From Aminipila butyrica (GTDB lineage Bacteria > Bacillota > Clostridia > Peptostreptococcales > Anaerovoracaceae): a stretch of DNA of 64,000 nucleotides. Both the position numbers and the translations under genes were made by a program. The notes beneath the pieces were generated by a model. That model was given only the letters and a program-made list of their open reading frames with translations. It searched no databases and was not told the DNA's origin. The stretch covers positions 248,001-312,000 of the forward strand of contig NZ_CP048649.1 of the NCBI RefSeq assembly GCF_010669305.1. Reading direction: 5' to 3'. Below are positions 9,191 to 18,476 of the stretch, piece after piece. How positions within the stretch are numbered: position 1 is the stretch's first letter; each line of letters begins with the position of its first letter.

Positions 9191-9228
9191 AAATGGCACT
9201 GGAGGATTACTCGTCTGGTGCCATTTTT
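9191..9228 (+). terminator. Intrinsic terminator after rubrerythrin
   Basis: A perfect 9-bp stem, AAATGGCAC (9191-9199) with GTGCCATTT (9218-9226), runs into a T tract. It lies 10 bases after the rubrerythrin stop, and ends the hrb-rbr transcript. Confidence 0.85.
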
Positions 9229-9297
9229 CTGTTTCCGATAGCTAAGTGCTCGGTTCCAGACCAATTGTGCTATTTTAATTTTGAGGGGGATAATGGG

Positions 9298-9594
9298 GTG
9301 CTGAAAAAATATATAAATTTGAAAACAATTAGATTTATAATTTTTGTAACTTTTTTAATTATGCTGATAGGCGTACTAGGGTACAATGCTTGGATTTCCA
9401 ATCAATTAATTGGTAATCATCATATTACGGCAGAAGAAATGCATGACCTTGAGTTCTGGAGGCACACCGCTAAACTTTTCCAGAACGCAGCACTTATATT
9501 TTTGGCCTTATATTATTTAGGTCTCAGGAAAGGGAAAGAAGGGTGGCTGACATCGATGCTGGATGGTACGAAGCAAGAAGGAATGATTAAATAA
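9298..9594 (+). CDS. Small membrane protein of unknown function
   Basis: A 98-residue protein I do not recognise. It starts LKKYINLKTIRF and has a hydrophobic helix at about 10-30 (FIIFVTFLIMLIGVLGYNAWI), a His-rich extracytoplasmic loop (NHHITAEEMHDLEFWRH) and a second helix near 62-77 (NAALIFLALYYLGL). I choose GTG 9298 because GAGGGGG lies 9 bases upstream; a longer frame from 9193 would run through the terminator hairpin and is unlikely. It sits between rbr and a LysR gene on the same strand. No promoter of its own is clear. Confidence 0.6.
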   Translation: MLKKYINLKTIRFIIFVTFLIMLIGVLGYNAWISNQLIGNHHITAEEMHDLEFWRHTAKLFQNAALIFLALYYLGLRKGKEGWLTSMLDGTKQEGMIK

Positions 9595-9639
9595 GAATTT
9601 TGCTGCCAGGGCCAAAGCCACTGGTGGAAGGAGCCAACC

Positions 9640-10545
9640 ATGGAACTAAAACAATTGGAATACCTAGTTACTGCCGCAGAAGCGGGCAGCTTCAGCAGTG
9701 CTTCGGAGATTTTATACACGACCCCTTCCAATGTGAGTAAGGTCGTAAAAAAGCTGGAAAAAAGATTACAAATGACCCTCTTTACTAGGCGGGGGACAGG
9801 TGTGTGTCTAACTGCGGAGGGCGAGAAAGTCTATCGACACGCCTTAGAGATTATCAAGCGCATGGATCATATTGAAAGTGTCAACCGAGAGAAACGGTCA
9901 CAATTTTTGTCGGTGTCCATGAATCCCAGCAACTATCTGTCTACCAGCTTTGCAGAGTTTTGTCAGCGGCAGGACCATAATATTATTTCCTTTCGGCTGC
10001 TGGAGGGCAGTGTGAACCAGGTTATCGGGGACGTGGAAAAAGACTTGTCAGAAATCGGGTTTATTTATGTGGCCGAAAAGCAAAAAATTGTCTTTGAGCA
10101 TATCCTGAGGAGAAAGAAGCTGGAGTTTGTTCAGTTGCGGGAGGCAGAACTGTCCCTCGAGGTAGGAAAACAAAATCCCTTAGCGAAGGAAGAAATCATT
10201 ACAGCCCAGCAGATTCAGGGGCTGCAATTTGTCAAACAGTATGAGGACTCTTATTCTAAGTTTCATCATCTGCAAAACACCATTCAGAATTTAGGTATTG
10301 TGAAGAATTTAGAACACGCGGTGACTACCAATAGTGATTATGCGTTGATTCGGCTGTTGGAAAACACGGACCGGGCTTATTTGACTTATCGGCTGAACGA
10401 GTCCTTGGAAGAAGCCTTTTCCATCAAGAGCATTCCAGTGACCTGTGCAGACGGCAAGATTTATCTGGGCTATGTAAAAAGAGAAAAAGAAGGCTTATCC
10501 TCTTTGGCAAAAGATTTTTTAGAACAGGTTTTTGTTGAAATGTGA
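9640..10545 (+). CDS. LysR-family transcriptional regulator
   Basis: 301 residues with the typical LysR layout: an N-terminal winged helix-turn-helix (MELKQLEYLVTAAEAGSFSSA, then YTTPSNVSKVVKKLEK) and a C-terminal effector-binding domain. The start has GGAAGGAGCCAACC upstream. The target cannot be read from the sequence. LysR regulators often control a divergent neighbour, but here both flanking genes are on the same strand, and the operon downstream has its own promoter and a riboswitch. Confidence 0.9.
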   Translation: MELKQLEYLVTAAEAGSFSSASEILYTTPSNVSKVVKKLEKRLQMTLFTRRGTGVCLTAEGEKVYRHALEIIKRMDHIESVNREKRSQFLSVSMNPSNYLSTSFAEFCQRQDHNIISFRLLEGSVNQVIGDVEKDLSEIGFIYVAEKQKIVFEHILRRKKLEFVQLREAELSLEVGKQNPLAKEEIITAQQIQGLQFVKQYEDSYSKFHHLQNTIQNLGIVKNLEHAVTTNSDYALIRLLENTDRAYLTYRLNESLEEAFSIKSIPVTCADGKIYLGYVKREKEGLSSLAKDFLEQVFVEM

Positions 10546-10578
10546 CGAAATGGAACGGAAAGGTGTGCCAAAGTGGAT

Positions 10579-10607
10579 ATGACACCTTATAGCAACTATG
10601 ATAGAAT
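10579..10607 (+). promoter_or_regulatory. Promoter of the cobalamin-riboswitch operon
   Basis: ATGACA (10579-10584, five of six matches to the -35 consensus), a 17-base spacer and TAGAAT (10602-10607, five of six matches). It lies 36 bases before the riboswitch aptamer, so the aptamer is in the 5' untranslated region. Confidence 0.7.
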
Positions 10608-10642
10608 AAACCATATAATTGAACAATAGAATAAAAAGCAAA

Positions 10643-10790
10643 GATGCAAGTTCCGCGAAGGAATAATAGAGAAATTGGTGAGAATCCAATACGAACCCGT
10701 CACTGTAATAGGGAGCTTTTTACAAGGGCCACTGGGAAACTGGGAAGGCGTAAAAGGTGATGAACTTAAGTCAGGAGAACTGCTTGTATG
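10643..10790 (+). ncRNA. Cobalamin (B12) riboswitch aptamer
   Basis: The conserved elements occur in order: GGTGAGAATCC at 10677-10687, the CACTGGGAAACTGGGAAGG core at 10730-10748, and the B12 box AAGTCAGGAGAACTGC at 10768-10783. Flanking GCAAG and CTTGT can close the P1 stem. Such aptamers bind adenosylcobalamin or related corrinoids and normally switch off expression when the ligand is plentiful. The aptamer is followed 78 bases later by an intrinsic terminator, so the expected mechanism is transcription termination. The operon behind it is not a classical B12 synthesis operon. Confidence 0.93.
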
Positions 10791-10867
10791 TAGTTGTGCA
10801 ATTTTTTACGGCTGTTGAAAAGTGCTCAGAAGAGAGAAACATCCATTATATTATATTGGAATTTTTT

Positions 10868-10896
10868 GGCGACCGTATGATGCGGTCGCCTTTTTT
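10868..10896 (+). terminator. Riboswitch-controlled terminator
   Basis: Perfect 8-bp stem GGCGACCG (10868-10875) with CGGTCGCC (10883-10890), 7-base loop and six T. It lies between the aptamer and the first gene, as expected for the expression platform of the cobalamin riboswitch. Confidence 0.9.
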
Positions 10897-10986
10897 CGTG
10901 GGCTGGCAGCAAGAAAAAGTTCGGTTAAAGCCCCATAGGGACTACGGCATGAGGTCTTTAAGACGGGAGAAAGATGAGGATGGATC

Positions 10987-12006
10987 ATGAAACGAATAAG
11001 ACTGAAAGATGAACTAAAAAATAAAAACACTAAAATCCAAGGTCTGTTGACTGTAGGCAGAGAAGACGTGTTGCTGCCAGTTACAGTAATCTGCGGAAAG
11101 GAAGAAGGTAAAACCGTTTTGGTGACCGGAGGTATTCACAATGCGGAATATGTAGGTATCCAAGCGGCCATTACCCTAGCAGAGGCCCTGGTGCCCGCGG
11201 AGATAACGGGCAGGATCGTCATTCTGCCGCTGGTGAATACCACAGGCTTTGAGCACCGAACCATGAGTTTGGTCTACGAGGATGGAAAAAACCTCAACCG
11301 AGAATTTCCAGGGAACCCTGATGGGACCTTGGCGCAGCAAATCTGTTACTTTATAGAAAAAGAAGTCTTTTCTGAGATTGATTATTACATAGACCTGCAT
11401 TGTGGTGATGGGTTCGAAGCCCTAGCACCTTATGTGTATTGCCAGGGGAAGGCCAGTGAAGAAGTGTGCCGCATGTCGGAACAGATGGCCCGCCAGGTGC
11501 AAGTGCCTTATATCGTTCAGTCCCAGAGTGGCACGGGAGGCGCTTATAATTACGCTGGTGCCTTGGGCATCCCAGGTATCTTGCTGGAGCGGGGAAACAT
11601 GGCTTGCTGGTCTCCGGAAGAGGTCGAAGCAGATGTGCAGGATGTGAAGCGGATTCTTCGGCTGCTGGAGGTTTTGCCAGAGGCGCAGGAAGCTTCGGAA
11701 ACAGTGAAAAAGAATACTTCTCCAAAAGTGCTTATTACAGAGGCTATCTATCAGGGAGCAGAAAAGGCTGGTTGCTGGTATCCTCGGTTTAAGCCAGGAC
11801 AAACAGCAGAAAAAGGTGAAATCCTGGGAGAAATTCGAGACTATTTTGGACAGGTACTGGAAGTCCATCGGGCAAGTGAGACCTGCGTTATTTTGTATCA
11901 GATTGGCAGCTTAACCGTTCAGAAGCAAGAGACGGTCATTGCCTACGGGAAAATCTGCGAGGAGCAGCTGGAACTGTTGACTAAGGCCCAGGAGGAAGAT
12001 AGGTGA
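10987..12006 (+). CDS. M14-family zinc deacylase/carboxypeptidase (succinylglutamate desuccinylase/aspartoacylase type)
   Basis: Zinc hydrolase that removes an acyl group or a terminal amino acid from a small substrate. Ligands are visible as HNAE in GGIHNAEYVG (near residue 45), His in DLHCGDG (near 139) and a catalytic Glu in ILLERGN (near 201). The last 80 residues form a biotinyl-lipoyl-like barrel (WYPRFKPGQTAEKGEILGEI), as in many members of this family. It is the first gene behind the cobalamin riboswitch and overlaps the permease gene by four bases. The substrate is probably what the following ABC system imports; its identity is unknown. Confidence 0.8.
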   Translation: MKRIRLKDELKNKNTKIQGLLTVGREDVLLPVTVICGKEEGKTVLVTGGIHNAEYVGIQAAITLAEALVPAEITGRIVILPLVNTTGFEHRTMSLVYEDGKNLNREFPGNPDGTLAQQICYFIEKEVFSEIDYYIDLHCGDGFEALAPYVYCQGKASEEVCRMSEQMARQVQVPYIVQSQSGTGGAYNYAGALGIPGILLERGNMACWSPEEVEADVQDVKRILRLLEVLPEAQEASETVKKNTSPKVLITEAIYQGAEKAGCWYPRFKPGQTAEKGEILGEIRDYFGQVLEVHRASETCVILYQIGSLTVQKQETVIAYGKICEEQLELLTKAQEEDR

Positions 12007-12947
12007 GCGGGAAACAGCTGAGGAACCGACTGGTAGAAATGCTCATCGTTCTAGCAGGCATCAGCTTTATCTCCTTCGGTCTTACTTATCTGGCTCCCGG
12101 AGATCCGGTGCGAAGCATGTTTGCAGCTACTGGCAGTATGCCTAGCTTGGAGGTCCTGGAAAAAACAAGAGAAGCGATGGGGTTGAATCAGCCGTTTTTA
12201 GTCCAATATTGGAATTGGCTAAGAGGCTGTCTCAGCGGAGATTTCGGCACATCTTATTCCATGAACAGGCCGGTGGCTGAGCTTCTGCTGAACCGGTTAG
12301 GGCCGACATTGCAGCTGGCTTTTGTTTCTCTGGCTATGATGGTGGCTGTAGCGGTACCTTTCGGCATGCTGGCGGCAGTGAAGCAGAATAAAATTACAGA
12401 CTATCTAATCCGAAGCTGTACTTTTTTTGGCATCTCCATACCAAACTTCTGGGTTGGGCTGGTGCTGCTATATGTAGTAGCGGTAAAACTGAGATTGCTG
12501 TCGGTGGTATCTGCCGGGGGCGGTGCTGAGCGATTAATTCTGCCAGCAGTGACGTTGGCTTTCGCTATGGCGGCTAAGTATACCAGACAGGTGAGAGCCG
12601 CGGTGCTGGAAGAATTGAATCAGGATTACGTCATCGGCGCTCGAGCCAGAGGGCTGAAGGAGCATACGGTCTTATGGAAGCATGTGTTTCCCAATGCCCT
12701 GCTGCCGCTGGTTACTTTGTTGGGGCTGTCTCTGGGTTCCTTACTGGGCGGAACGGCAGTGGTGGAAGTGATTTTTTCTTATCAGGGACTGGGAAACTTA
12801 GCGGTTTCTGCTATCAAGGCTTATGACTACCCCTTGATTCAGGCCTACGTTTTATGGACGGCCTTGATATACATGGTGATTAACATATTAGTAGATATTT
12901 CTTATTCGTATTTGGACCCCAGGATTCGCAAGAGGAGCAGCATATGA
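12003..12947 (+). CDS. ABC importer permease, DppB/NikB type
   Basis: First membrane subunit of a peptide/nickel-family (PepT) importer. 314 residues with about six helices, an N-terminal helix (VEMLIVLAGISFISFGLTYL), the sequence LAPGDPVR typical of DppB/NikB, and the ATPase-contact EAA loop GARARGLKEHTVLWKHVFPNALLP. GTG 12003 overlaps the upstream stop (GTGA), so it is translationally coupled. It pairs with the DppC-type protein that follows. Confidence 0.93.
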   Translation: MSGKQLRNRLVEMLIVLAGISFISFGLTYLAPGDPVRSMFAATGSMPSLEVLEKTREAMGLNQPFLVQYWNWLRGCLSGDFGTSYSMNRPVAELLLNRLGPTLQLAFVSLAMMVAVAVPFGMLAAVKQNKITDYLIRSCTFFGISIPNFWVGLVLLYVVAVKLRLLSVVSAGGGAERLILPAVTLAFAMAAKYTRQVRAAVLEELNQDYVIGARARGLKEHTVLWKHVFPNALLPLVTLLGLSLGSLLGGTAVVEVIFSYQGLGNLAVSAIKAYDYPLIQAYVLWTALIYMVINILVDISYSYLDPRIRKRSSI

Positions 12948-13771
12948 GGAGAGCAGCGGTATTTATAAAAGAGCATAAGCAATTTTCCTTTCTGGCCTTC
13001 TTGGCATTGCTGCTCATCCTCATGGCGATACTTGCCCAGTACATAGCGCCTTTTAGTCCTTATGAATCCAATCTGACCAATGCTTTTAAGCCGCCCAACG
13101 AGGTAAATTGGCTGGGAACGGACAAGCTGGGTCGAGATATGTTGTCCCGTATCATCTACGGGCTAAGGGTCTCTTTGACGGCCTCTCTGGTGCTGGTGGT
13201 GGTCGTATTTGTTATCGGAACCATATTAGGTACGGTGGCGGGTTTTTACGGAGGAATTTTGGATGGAATCATTATGCGGATTTCCGATATGATGATTTCT
13301 TTTCCGGGTATGGTTTTGGCTATTGCGGTGGCAGGAATAGCCGGGGCCAGCGTCACCAACGCTATGGTCGCCTTAGCAGCAGTCAGCTGGACCAAGTATG
13401 CCAGGCTGGCTCGAAGTTTAGCTTTAAAGATTCGCCACAAGGACTATATTTATGCAGCTCAGCTGATGGGCACCAGAAATCTGGATATTTTGCGGCAGCA
13501 CCTGATTCCAAATGCATTGCCAACGCTGATTGTCACCGGGGCGGCAGATATGGGAACGATGATTTTAGAACTGGCGGGACTATCCTTTCTGGGGTTTGGA
13601 GCACAGCCTCCTTTGGCAGAATGGGGTCTTATGCTCAACGAAGGACGGGCGTACATGTTTGATTGTCCGTGGCTGATGATTTTTCCCGGCATAGCGATTT
13701 GTGCTGTAGTGGTCGTGTTTAATTTATTGGGAGACTGTCTGCGGGATATCTTAGACCCAAGGCAGCTATAA
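12944..13771 (+). CDS. ABC importer permease, DppC/NikC type
   Basis: Second membrane subunit of the same importer. It has the hallmark N-terminal helix, FKPPNEVNWLGTDKLGRDMLSR after the first helix (about 48-70), and the EAA loop near AAQLMGTRNLDILRQHLIPN. 275 residues, normal for the family. ATG 12944 overlaps the dppB-like stop. The final LDPRQL matches other DppC/NikC proteins. Confidence 0.93.
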   Translation: MRRAAVFIKEHKQFSFLAFLALLLILMAILAQYIAPFSPYESNLTNAFKPPNEVNWLGTDKLGRDMLSRIIYGLRVSLTASLVLVVVVFVIGTILGTVAGFYGGILDGIIMRISDMMISFPGMVLAIAVAGIAGASVTNAMVALAAVSWTKYARLARSLALKIRHKDYIYAAQLMGTRNLDILRQHLIPNALPTLIVTGAADMGTMILELAGLSFLGFGAQPPLAEWGLMLNEGRAYMFDCPWLMIFPGIAICAVVVVFNLLGDCLRDILDPRQL

Positions 13772-13797
13772 CGTTTTAATAAAATAGGAGGATTTAG

Positions 13798-15369
13798 ATG
13801 AATTTTAGAAAGAAAATTGCGGCTTGTCTATTGGTAGTACTGGTAGCAGGGGCGCTGTTGAGCGGATGTGGAGCGGGAAGCTCTACAGGAGATGAAAAGG
13901 TCCTGAATTTTGGCTGTACCAACTTTTCCGATTCCTTAGACCCATCCACCATGACCAACGCGGCGTGGTGTGTATCCAGATACAGCATTGGTGAAGGTCT
14001 ATACCGCTTTGACGAAGAAATGAATGCGCAACCGTACTTAGCAGAGAAGTATACCGTAGATGATAGTAATCGAGTTTGGACTTTTAAAATAAAAGATGGA
14101 ATTAAGTTCTCGAATGGTAAGGATGTAACCGCTACTGCTGTGGCAGACTCTATTCAATACATGTATGATCAGGAAAAGAGCGGAAAGGGAAACTCTACGC
14201 CATCTGTATACATGCAGATTGAGTCTATGACGGCAGATGATGATTCCAATGAAGTAAAAATTGTTACCGCTAAACCTTATGCCGATTTGTGTGCCGTGTT
14301 GGCTCACCCATACTTTTCTATCTTGGATGTAAAAGCCGGCACGGATTTGTCCAATGAACCAATTGGTACGGGTCCTTACGCCATTGAGAAGTATGATGCT
14401 GGCGTATCCATTGCCATGACAGCTAACCCTTACTATTGGAATGGAACCGTTCCTTACGATAAGGTAAATGTAATCTTTATCGATGACAGCTCCACCAAGG
14501 CCATGGCTCTCCAGAGCGGTGACGTGGATGTAGTAGAGAATATTGTTACTTCCAGTGACTTGGATAAGCTAAGAAAATCTAAGGATTTTAATGTTTCGGA
14601 AACCATTGGTATGCGAATTGGTTTTTCCTATATGAATCAGAAGGGTGTTTTAGCAGATGACAGCCTGCGGAAAGCTGTGCTTCTAGCCTTGGATGATGAG
14701 ACCATGTGCGATGTAACCGTAGGCGGCATGTACACCGCTGGTGCTTCCGTGCTGCCTTCTACATTAGATTACGGATACGATCAGTTGACCGACGCAACCC
14801 CTTATGATGTAGATGCAGCCAAGAAACTGTTGGATGATGCGGGAATTGTGGACACAGATGGGGACGGCTATAGAGAGCTCAATGGAAAGAACATTAATTT
14901 GAACTACCTCACCTATGACAGCAGAAATCTGACAGACTTTGCAGAGGCGGTAGCTACTCAGTTAGATGTTGTAGGCATAAAGGCTACTGTAAAGACGACC
15001 GATGCAGATACGGAGTGGAATCTGTTGGTAGCAGGAGAATACGACTTGCTGGCCACCAACTGGATGACCGTTCCCGTAGGAGATCCATATTCTTACCTAG
15101 ACAACTGGTACAGCAAATCTACGGCAAACTACTGTGGATATGAAAATGCAGAGTATGACCGTCTGTACGAGCAGTTGGAAAAGGAGATGGATTTAAGTGG
15201 TCGGATTGAGCTGATTAAGCAGTTGCAGCAGATTCTTATCGATGATTCCGCGGCTTTAGTCCACGGATATTATCACAGCAATATGTGCAGCTCCACGGCT
15301 GTTACGGGAGCAAATATTAATACGGCTGATTATTACTGGATTACCACCGCTATGAAACCGGCCAAGTAA
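13798..15369 (+). CDS. Solute-binding lipoprotein of a peptide/nickel ABC importer
   Basis: Extracellular substrate-capturing subunit of the SBP_bac_5 family. The signal peptide ends in the lipobox LLSGC (Cys at about 23), so the mature protein is lipid-anchored. Family features include YRFDEEMNAQPYLAEKYTV near 60 and IKFSNGKDVTATAVADS near 100. 523 residues. RBS AGGAGGATTTAG precedes the ATG. Binding proteins of this family carry peptides, nickel or cobalt chelates, or opine metallophores. The sequence does not decide which, but control by a cobalamin riboswitch favours cobalt chelates, corrinoid precursors or something that replaces a B12-dependent step. Confidence 0.88.
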   Translation: MNFRKKIAACLLVVLVAGALLSGCGAGSSTGDEKVLNFGCTNFSDSLDPSTMTNAAWCVSRYSIGEGLYRFDEEMNAQPYLAEKYTVDDSNRVWTFKIKDGIKFSNGKDVTATAVADSIQYMYDQEKSGKGNSTPSVYMQIESMTADDDSNEVKIVTAKPYADLCAVLAHPYFSILDVKAGTDLSNEPIGTGPYAIEKYDAGVSIAMTANPYYWNGTVPYDKVNVIFIDDSSTKAMALQSGDVDVVENIVTSSDLDKLRKSKDFNVSETIGMRIGFSYMNQKGVLADDSLRKAVLLALDDETMCDVTVGGMYTAGASVLPSTLDYGYDQLTDATPYDVDAAKKLLDDAGIVDTDGDGYRELNGKNINLNYLTYDSRNLTDFAEAVATQLDVVGIKATVKTTDADTEWNLLVAGEYDLLATNWMTVPVGDPYSYLDNWYSKSTANYCGYENAEYDRLYEQLEKEMDLSGRIELIKQLQQILIDDSAALVHGYYHSNMCSSTAVTGANINTADYYWITTAMKPAK

Positions 15370-15384
15370 AGCATTGGAGGCAGT

Positions 15385-16161
15385 ATGCTTAGCATAGAAA
15401 ATCTTTCCATACAATATCAAAAAAGTGCGCCTGTGGTGGAGAAGTTTAACTTGGACATCGAACCTGGAGAAATCGTCAGCCTAGTGGGAGAAAGCGGCAG
15501 CGGAAAGACCTCCGTCATACGAGCAGTTATGGGACTGCTGCCTACTGGCGGAAGGGTGATTCAAGGCGATATCCGATTTGGCGGGGAATCTGTTCTTGGG
15601 TATTCCAAAGAACAGTGGCGGCAGTTTCGAGGCAGTCAAATCTCCATGATTTTTCAGGATTCTGGCACGATGATTAATCCGGTGCGGAAAATAGGCAGCC
15701 AGTTTATGGAATATATCTGTCAGCATGAGAAACTGTCTAAAAAGGAAGCTTGGGAACGTGGGCAGCTTATGCTGGAAAAGATGGGTCTGTCGGGATGTGA
15801 AAACATTATGGACAGCTACGCTTTTGAGTTGAGCGGCGGCATGAGGCAGCGGGTGGGCATTGCTATGGCTATGACCTTCCAGCCGCAGTTGTTGCTGGCT
15901 GACGAGCCCACCAGTGCGTTAGATGCCACCACGCAAGCCCAGATTGTGAGTCACATGATGGGCTTGCGGGAGGAATTTCATACGGGAATTCTCTTAGTTA
16001 CGCACAATTTAGGCGTGGCTGCCTATATGTCTGACCGAATTATCGTGATGAAAGGCGGAAGGATTGTGGACATGGGCGACAGGGACTACATCTTAAAGCA
16101 TCCCAGCAATGAATACACAAAAAAGCTGTTGGGTTCTGTGCCGATTTTGGAGGGGCAGTGA
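15385..16161 (+). CDS. ABC importer ATPase, DppD/NikD type
   Basis: First nucleotide-binding subunit: Walker A GESGSGKTS (about 36-44), signature LSGGMRQRVGIAMAM (about 151-165), Walker B LLLADEPTSALD and a switch His in VTHNLG. 258 residues, lacking the long C-terminal oligopeptide tail; the partner ATPase has it. Starts 15 bases after the binding-protein gene with GGAGGCAGT upstream. Confidence 0.92.
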   Translation: MLSIENLSIQYQKSAPVVEKFNLDIEPGEIVSLVGESGSGKTSVIRAVMGLLPTGGRVIQGDIRFGGESVLGYSKEQWRQFRGSQISMIFQDSGTMINPVRKIGSQFMEYICQHEKLSKKEAWERGQLMLEKMGLSGCENIMDSYAFELSGGMRQRVGIAMAMTFQPQLLLADEPTSALDATTQAQIVSHMMGLREEFHTGILLVTHNLGVAAYMSDRIIVMKGGRIVDMGDRDYILKHPSNEYTKKLLGSVPILEGQ

Positions 16162-16162
16162 T

Positions 16163-17128
16163 ATGTTTAAAGAAGAAAACCTTATTTTAAGCGCGAAACA
16201 GGTCACTAAAAAGTTTGCCGCTTCCAAGGATCGAAGTCTGGTGGCTTGTGATAAAGTATCTCTAAATTTTTATAAGGGAAAAACCTTGGGACTGGTAGGG
16301 GAAAGCGGTTGCGGCAAGAGCACTTTTATGCGGATGATGGTGCAGCTTGAAAAGCCCACTGCTGGAAACATTTTTTTTCATGGCAAAGAGGTGACGGAGC
16401 TGCGGGGAGAAGCCTTGAGGCAGCACCGACGCCGGATTCAGATGGTCTTTCAGGACCCAGCTTCCGCTTTCAACCCGAAGATGAAAATCAAGGATATCAT
16501 CTGTGAGCCTTTGATTAATTATGGACTGATTAAAAGGCGGGAAAGGGACCAGGTAGCCAGAAAATATTTGCAAATGGTGGAACTGGATCCAGAACTGGCA
16601 GACCGTTATCCCCATAACCTGAGCGGCGGCCAGCAGCAGCGCATCGGTATTGCCCGGGCCCTGACGCTAGAACCAGAGGTTATTATCTGCGACGAATCTA
16701 CTTCTGCACTGGATGTATCGGTGCAGAAGAGCATTGTCGATTTACTCCATAAGCTCCAGCAGGAGAAACATATATCCATCGGCTTTATTTGTCATGATAT
16801 TGCTTTAGTTTCCCAGGTATCCGACCACATTGCTGTCATGTATTTAGGCAATGTGGTGGAAGTGCTGGAAGGCAAACAGATGGCAGAGCAGATTTGCCAT
16901 CCCTACAGCAAGACCTTGATGGATTCTATTTTTCACCTGGGTATGGATTATGGAAAGAAGATGGCTGGATTAGAGGGGGAAATGCCCAGTGCGTTAGAAT
17001 TACCTCCAGGCTGTCCTTTTCAAAGCCGATGCAGCGTGTGTGTGGAAAAATGTCAGACAGAAAAGCCGGACTTAAAGAAATTAGGTGAAGGGCATTATGT
17101 GGCTTGCCATGCCGTAAGAGGGGCTTAA
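16163..17128 (+). CDS. ABC importer ATPase, DppF/NikE type
   Basis: Second nucleotide-binding subunit: Walker A GESGCGKST, signature LSGGQQQRIGIARAL, Walker B VIICDESTSALD and the C-terminal oligopeptide-type tail with the Cys-rich CPFQSRCSVCVEKC. That cluster is common in this subfamily and may bind an iron-sulfur cluster. I start it at ATG 16163, one base after the preceding stop with GGAGGGGCAGTGAT in front; a longer frame from 16109 overlaps the previous gene by 53 bases without a better site. Confidence 0.92.
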   Translation: MFKEENLILSAKQVTKKFAASKDRSLVACDKVSLNFYKGKTLGLVGESGCGKSTFMRMMVQLEKPTAGNIFFHGKEVTELRGEALRQHRRRIQMVFQDPASAFNPKMKIKDIICEPLINYGLIKRRERDQVARKYLQMVELDPELADRYPHNLSGGQQQRIGIARALTLEPEVIICDESTSALDVSVQKSIVDLLHKLQQEKHISIGFICHDIALVSQVSDHIAVMYLGNVVEVLEGKQMAEQICHPYSKTLMDSIFHLGMDYGKKMAGLEGEMPSALELPPGCPFQSRCSVCVEKCQTEKPDLKKLGEGHYVACHAVRGA

Positions 17129-18463
17129 ATGAAAACAAATTCATTAACAGAAGGGAACATTTCTAAAAGTATTTTATTTTTCTTAATACCCATTCTGGTA
17201 TCCAGCCTGATACAACAATTGTACAGTGTGGTCGATTTAGTCTTGATTGGCAAGTTCATCGGGGCAGAGGCTACGGCAGCAGTAGGGGCCAGTTCGCTGA
17301 TTATCACTTGTCTTATTGGCTTTTTTAATGGTATAGCAGTGGGGACTAATGTAGTTACTGCGCATATTTTCGGCAGCTCAGACAGGAGCTCTCTGAAAGA
17401 GATTATGCAGACCGTCTGGACGGCAGGAGCCATCGGCGGTCTTTTGCTCATGGTGGTGGGACTGACTCTGTCTCCTCACTTTTTAAAGTGGATGAACACA
17501 CCACATAGCATATTGGATACGGGCGTAATCTACCTGCGTATTTATCTGCTCAGCCTCCCTGCCATCGTTCTTTATAATTTGTGCTCAGGAATATTGCGGG
17601 CCATGGGAGATTCTAAAAGTCCCATGTTTTTTCAGGTAATAGGCGGTCTGCTGAATGTGGTTGGATGTATTCTGATGGTGGCGGTGTGGCGAAAAGGGGT
17701 AGCAGGAGCGGCTACGGCTACTTTTATTTCTCAGACGGTGGCAGCGCTGCTAATCTTGGGGCATCTTCACAGTAAGAAACAATCGGTTCGATTGGAATTT
17801 AAGGTAAAAGGATTTAACCCGATTTTACTGAAAAGGATTTTAGCCATTGGGATTCCGTCTGGGGTTCAAGCCATGATTATCACCTTTTCAATTATTATTC
17901 TTCAATCTCAGATTAATAAATTCGGCGTTCATGTTATGGCCGCCTTTGCCGCTTATTATAAGATCGAAATGCTGATTTATTTGCCTATTTTAGCGCTGGG
18001 TCAGGCTCTCGTGTCTTTTGTGGGACAGAACCATGGAGCCGAACAGTATGAGCGGATTAAGAAGGGGACCAGCCTGTCCATCCGCTGGGGTATCCTTATG
18101 ACGGCATGTATCAGCGCCTTGTTGCTGCTCCAGGGGCCGTTAGTCATGCGGTTGTTTACGGATCATCAGCAGGTAATCTTCTACGGCTGTCAGATCATGA
18201 AGGTTACTTTTCCTTTTTACTTCTTGTATGTAATCATTGAGTGCAGCAGCAGTGAAATACGGGGCAGAGGGGAAGCAACTATTCCCATGGTTATTACATT
18301 ATTCAGCTTTTGCGTAGTCAGACTGACAGCTTTAGTCGTCTTAATTAGCCAATGGCACGATATCAGAGGGATTGCAGCGGTATATCCTTTTTCTTGGGCG
18401 GTAGCAGCGGGATTAATGACTTTTGCCAGGCTTCAGATGGAAAAGAAAGAGCATAAGCTATAA
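17129..18463 (+). CDS. MATE-family multidrug/metabolite exporter
   Basis: Cation-coupled exporter with about 12 membrane helices over 444 residues. MATE features include LVSSLIQQLYSVVDLVLIGKFIGAEATAAVGASS near the start and a similar second half (ALGQALVSFVGQNHG). The ATG immediately follows the dppF-like stop, so it belongs to the riboswitch operon. An exporter in the same transcript as an importer and a deacylase would suit a secreted and recaptured chelator, or removal of the cleaved by-product; both are inference. Confidence 0.92.
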   Translation: MKTNSLTEGNISKSILFFLIPILVSSLIQQLYSVVDLVLIGKFIGAEATAAVGASSLIITCLIGFFNGIAVGTNVVTAHIFGSSDRSSLKEIMQTVWTAGAIGGLLLMVVGLTLSPHFLKWMNTPHSILDTGVIYLRIYLLSLPAIVLYNLCSGILRAMGDSKSPMFFQVIGGLLNVVGCILMVAVWRKGVAGAATATFISQTVAALLILGHLHSKKQSVRLEFKVKGFNPILLKRILAIGIPSGVQAMIITFSIIILQSQINKFGVHVMAAFAAYYKIEMLIYLPILALGQALVSFVGQNHGAEQYERIKKGTSLSIRWGILMTACISALLLLQGPLVMRLFTDHQQVIFYGCQIMKVTFPFYFLYVIIECSSSEIRGRGEATIPMVITLFSFCVVRLTALVVLISQWHDIRGIAAVYPFSWAVAAGLMTFARLQMEKKEHKL

Positions 18464-18476
18464 AAACAATAAGAAG

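Noticed and set aside
9193..9297. N-terminal extension of the small membrane protein gene
   Set aside because: It would cross the rubrerythrin terminator; the GTG at 9298 has a proper ribosome site.
10757..10990. 77-codon frame starting inside the cobalamin riboswitch
   Set aside because: It runs through the B12 box and the riboswitch terminator hairpin and ends at the first operon gene; no family resemblance.
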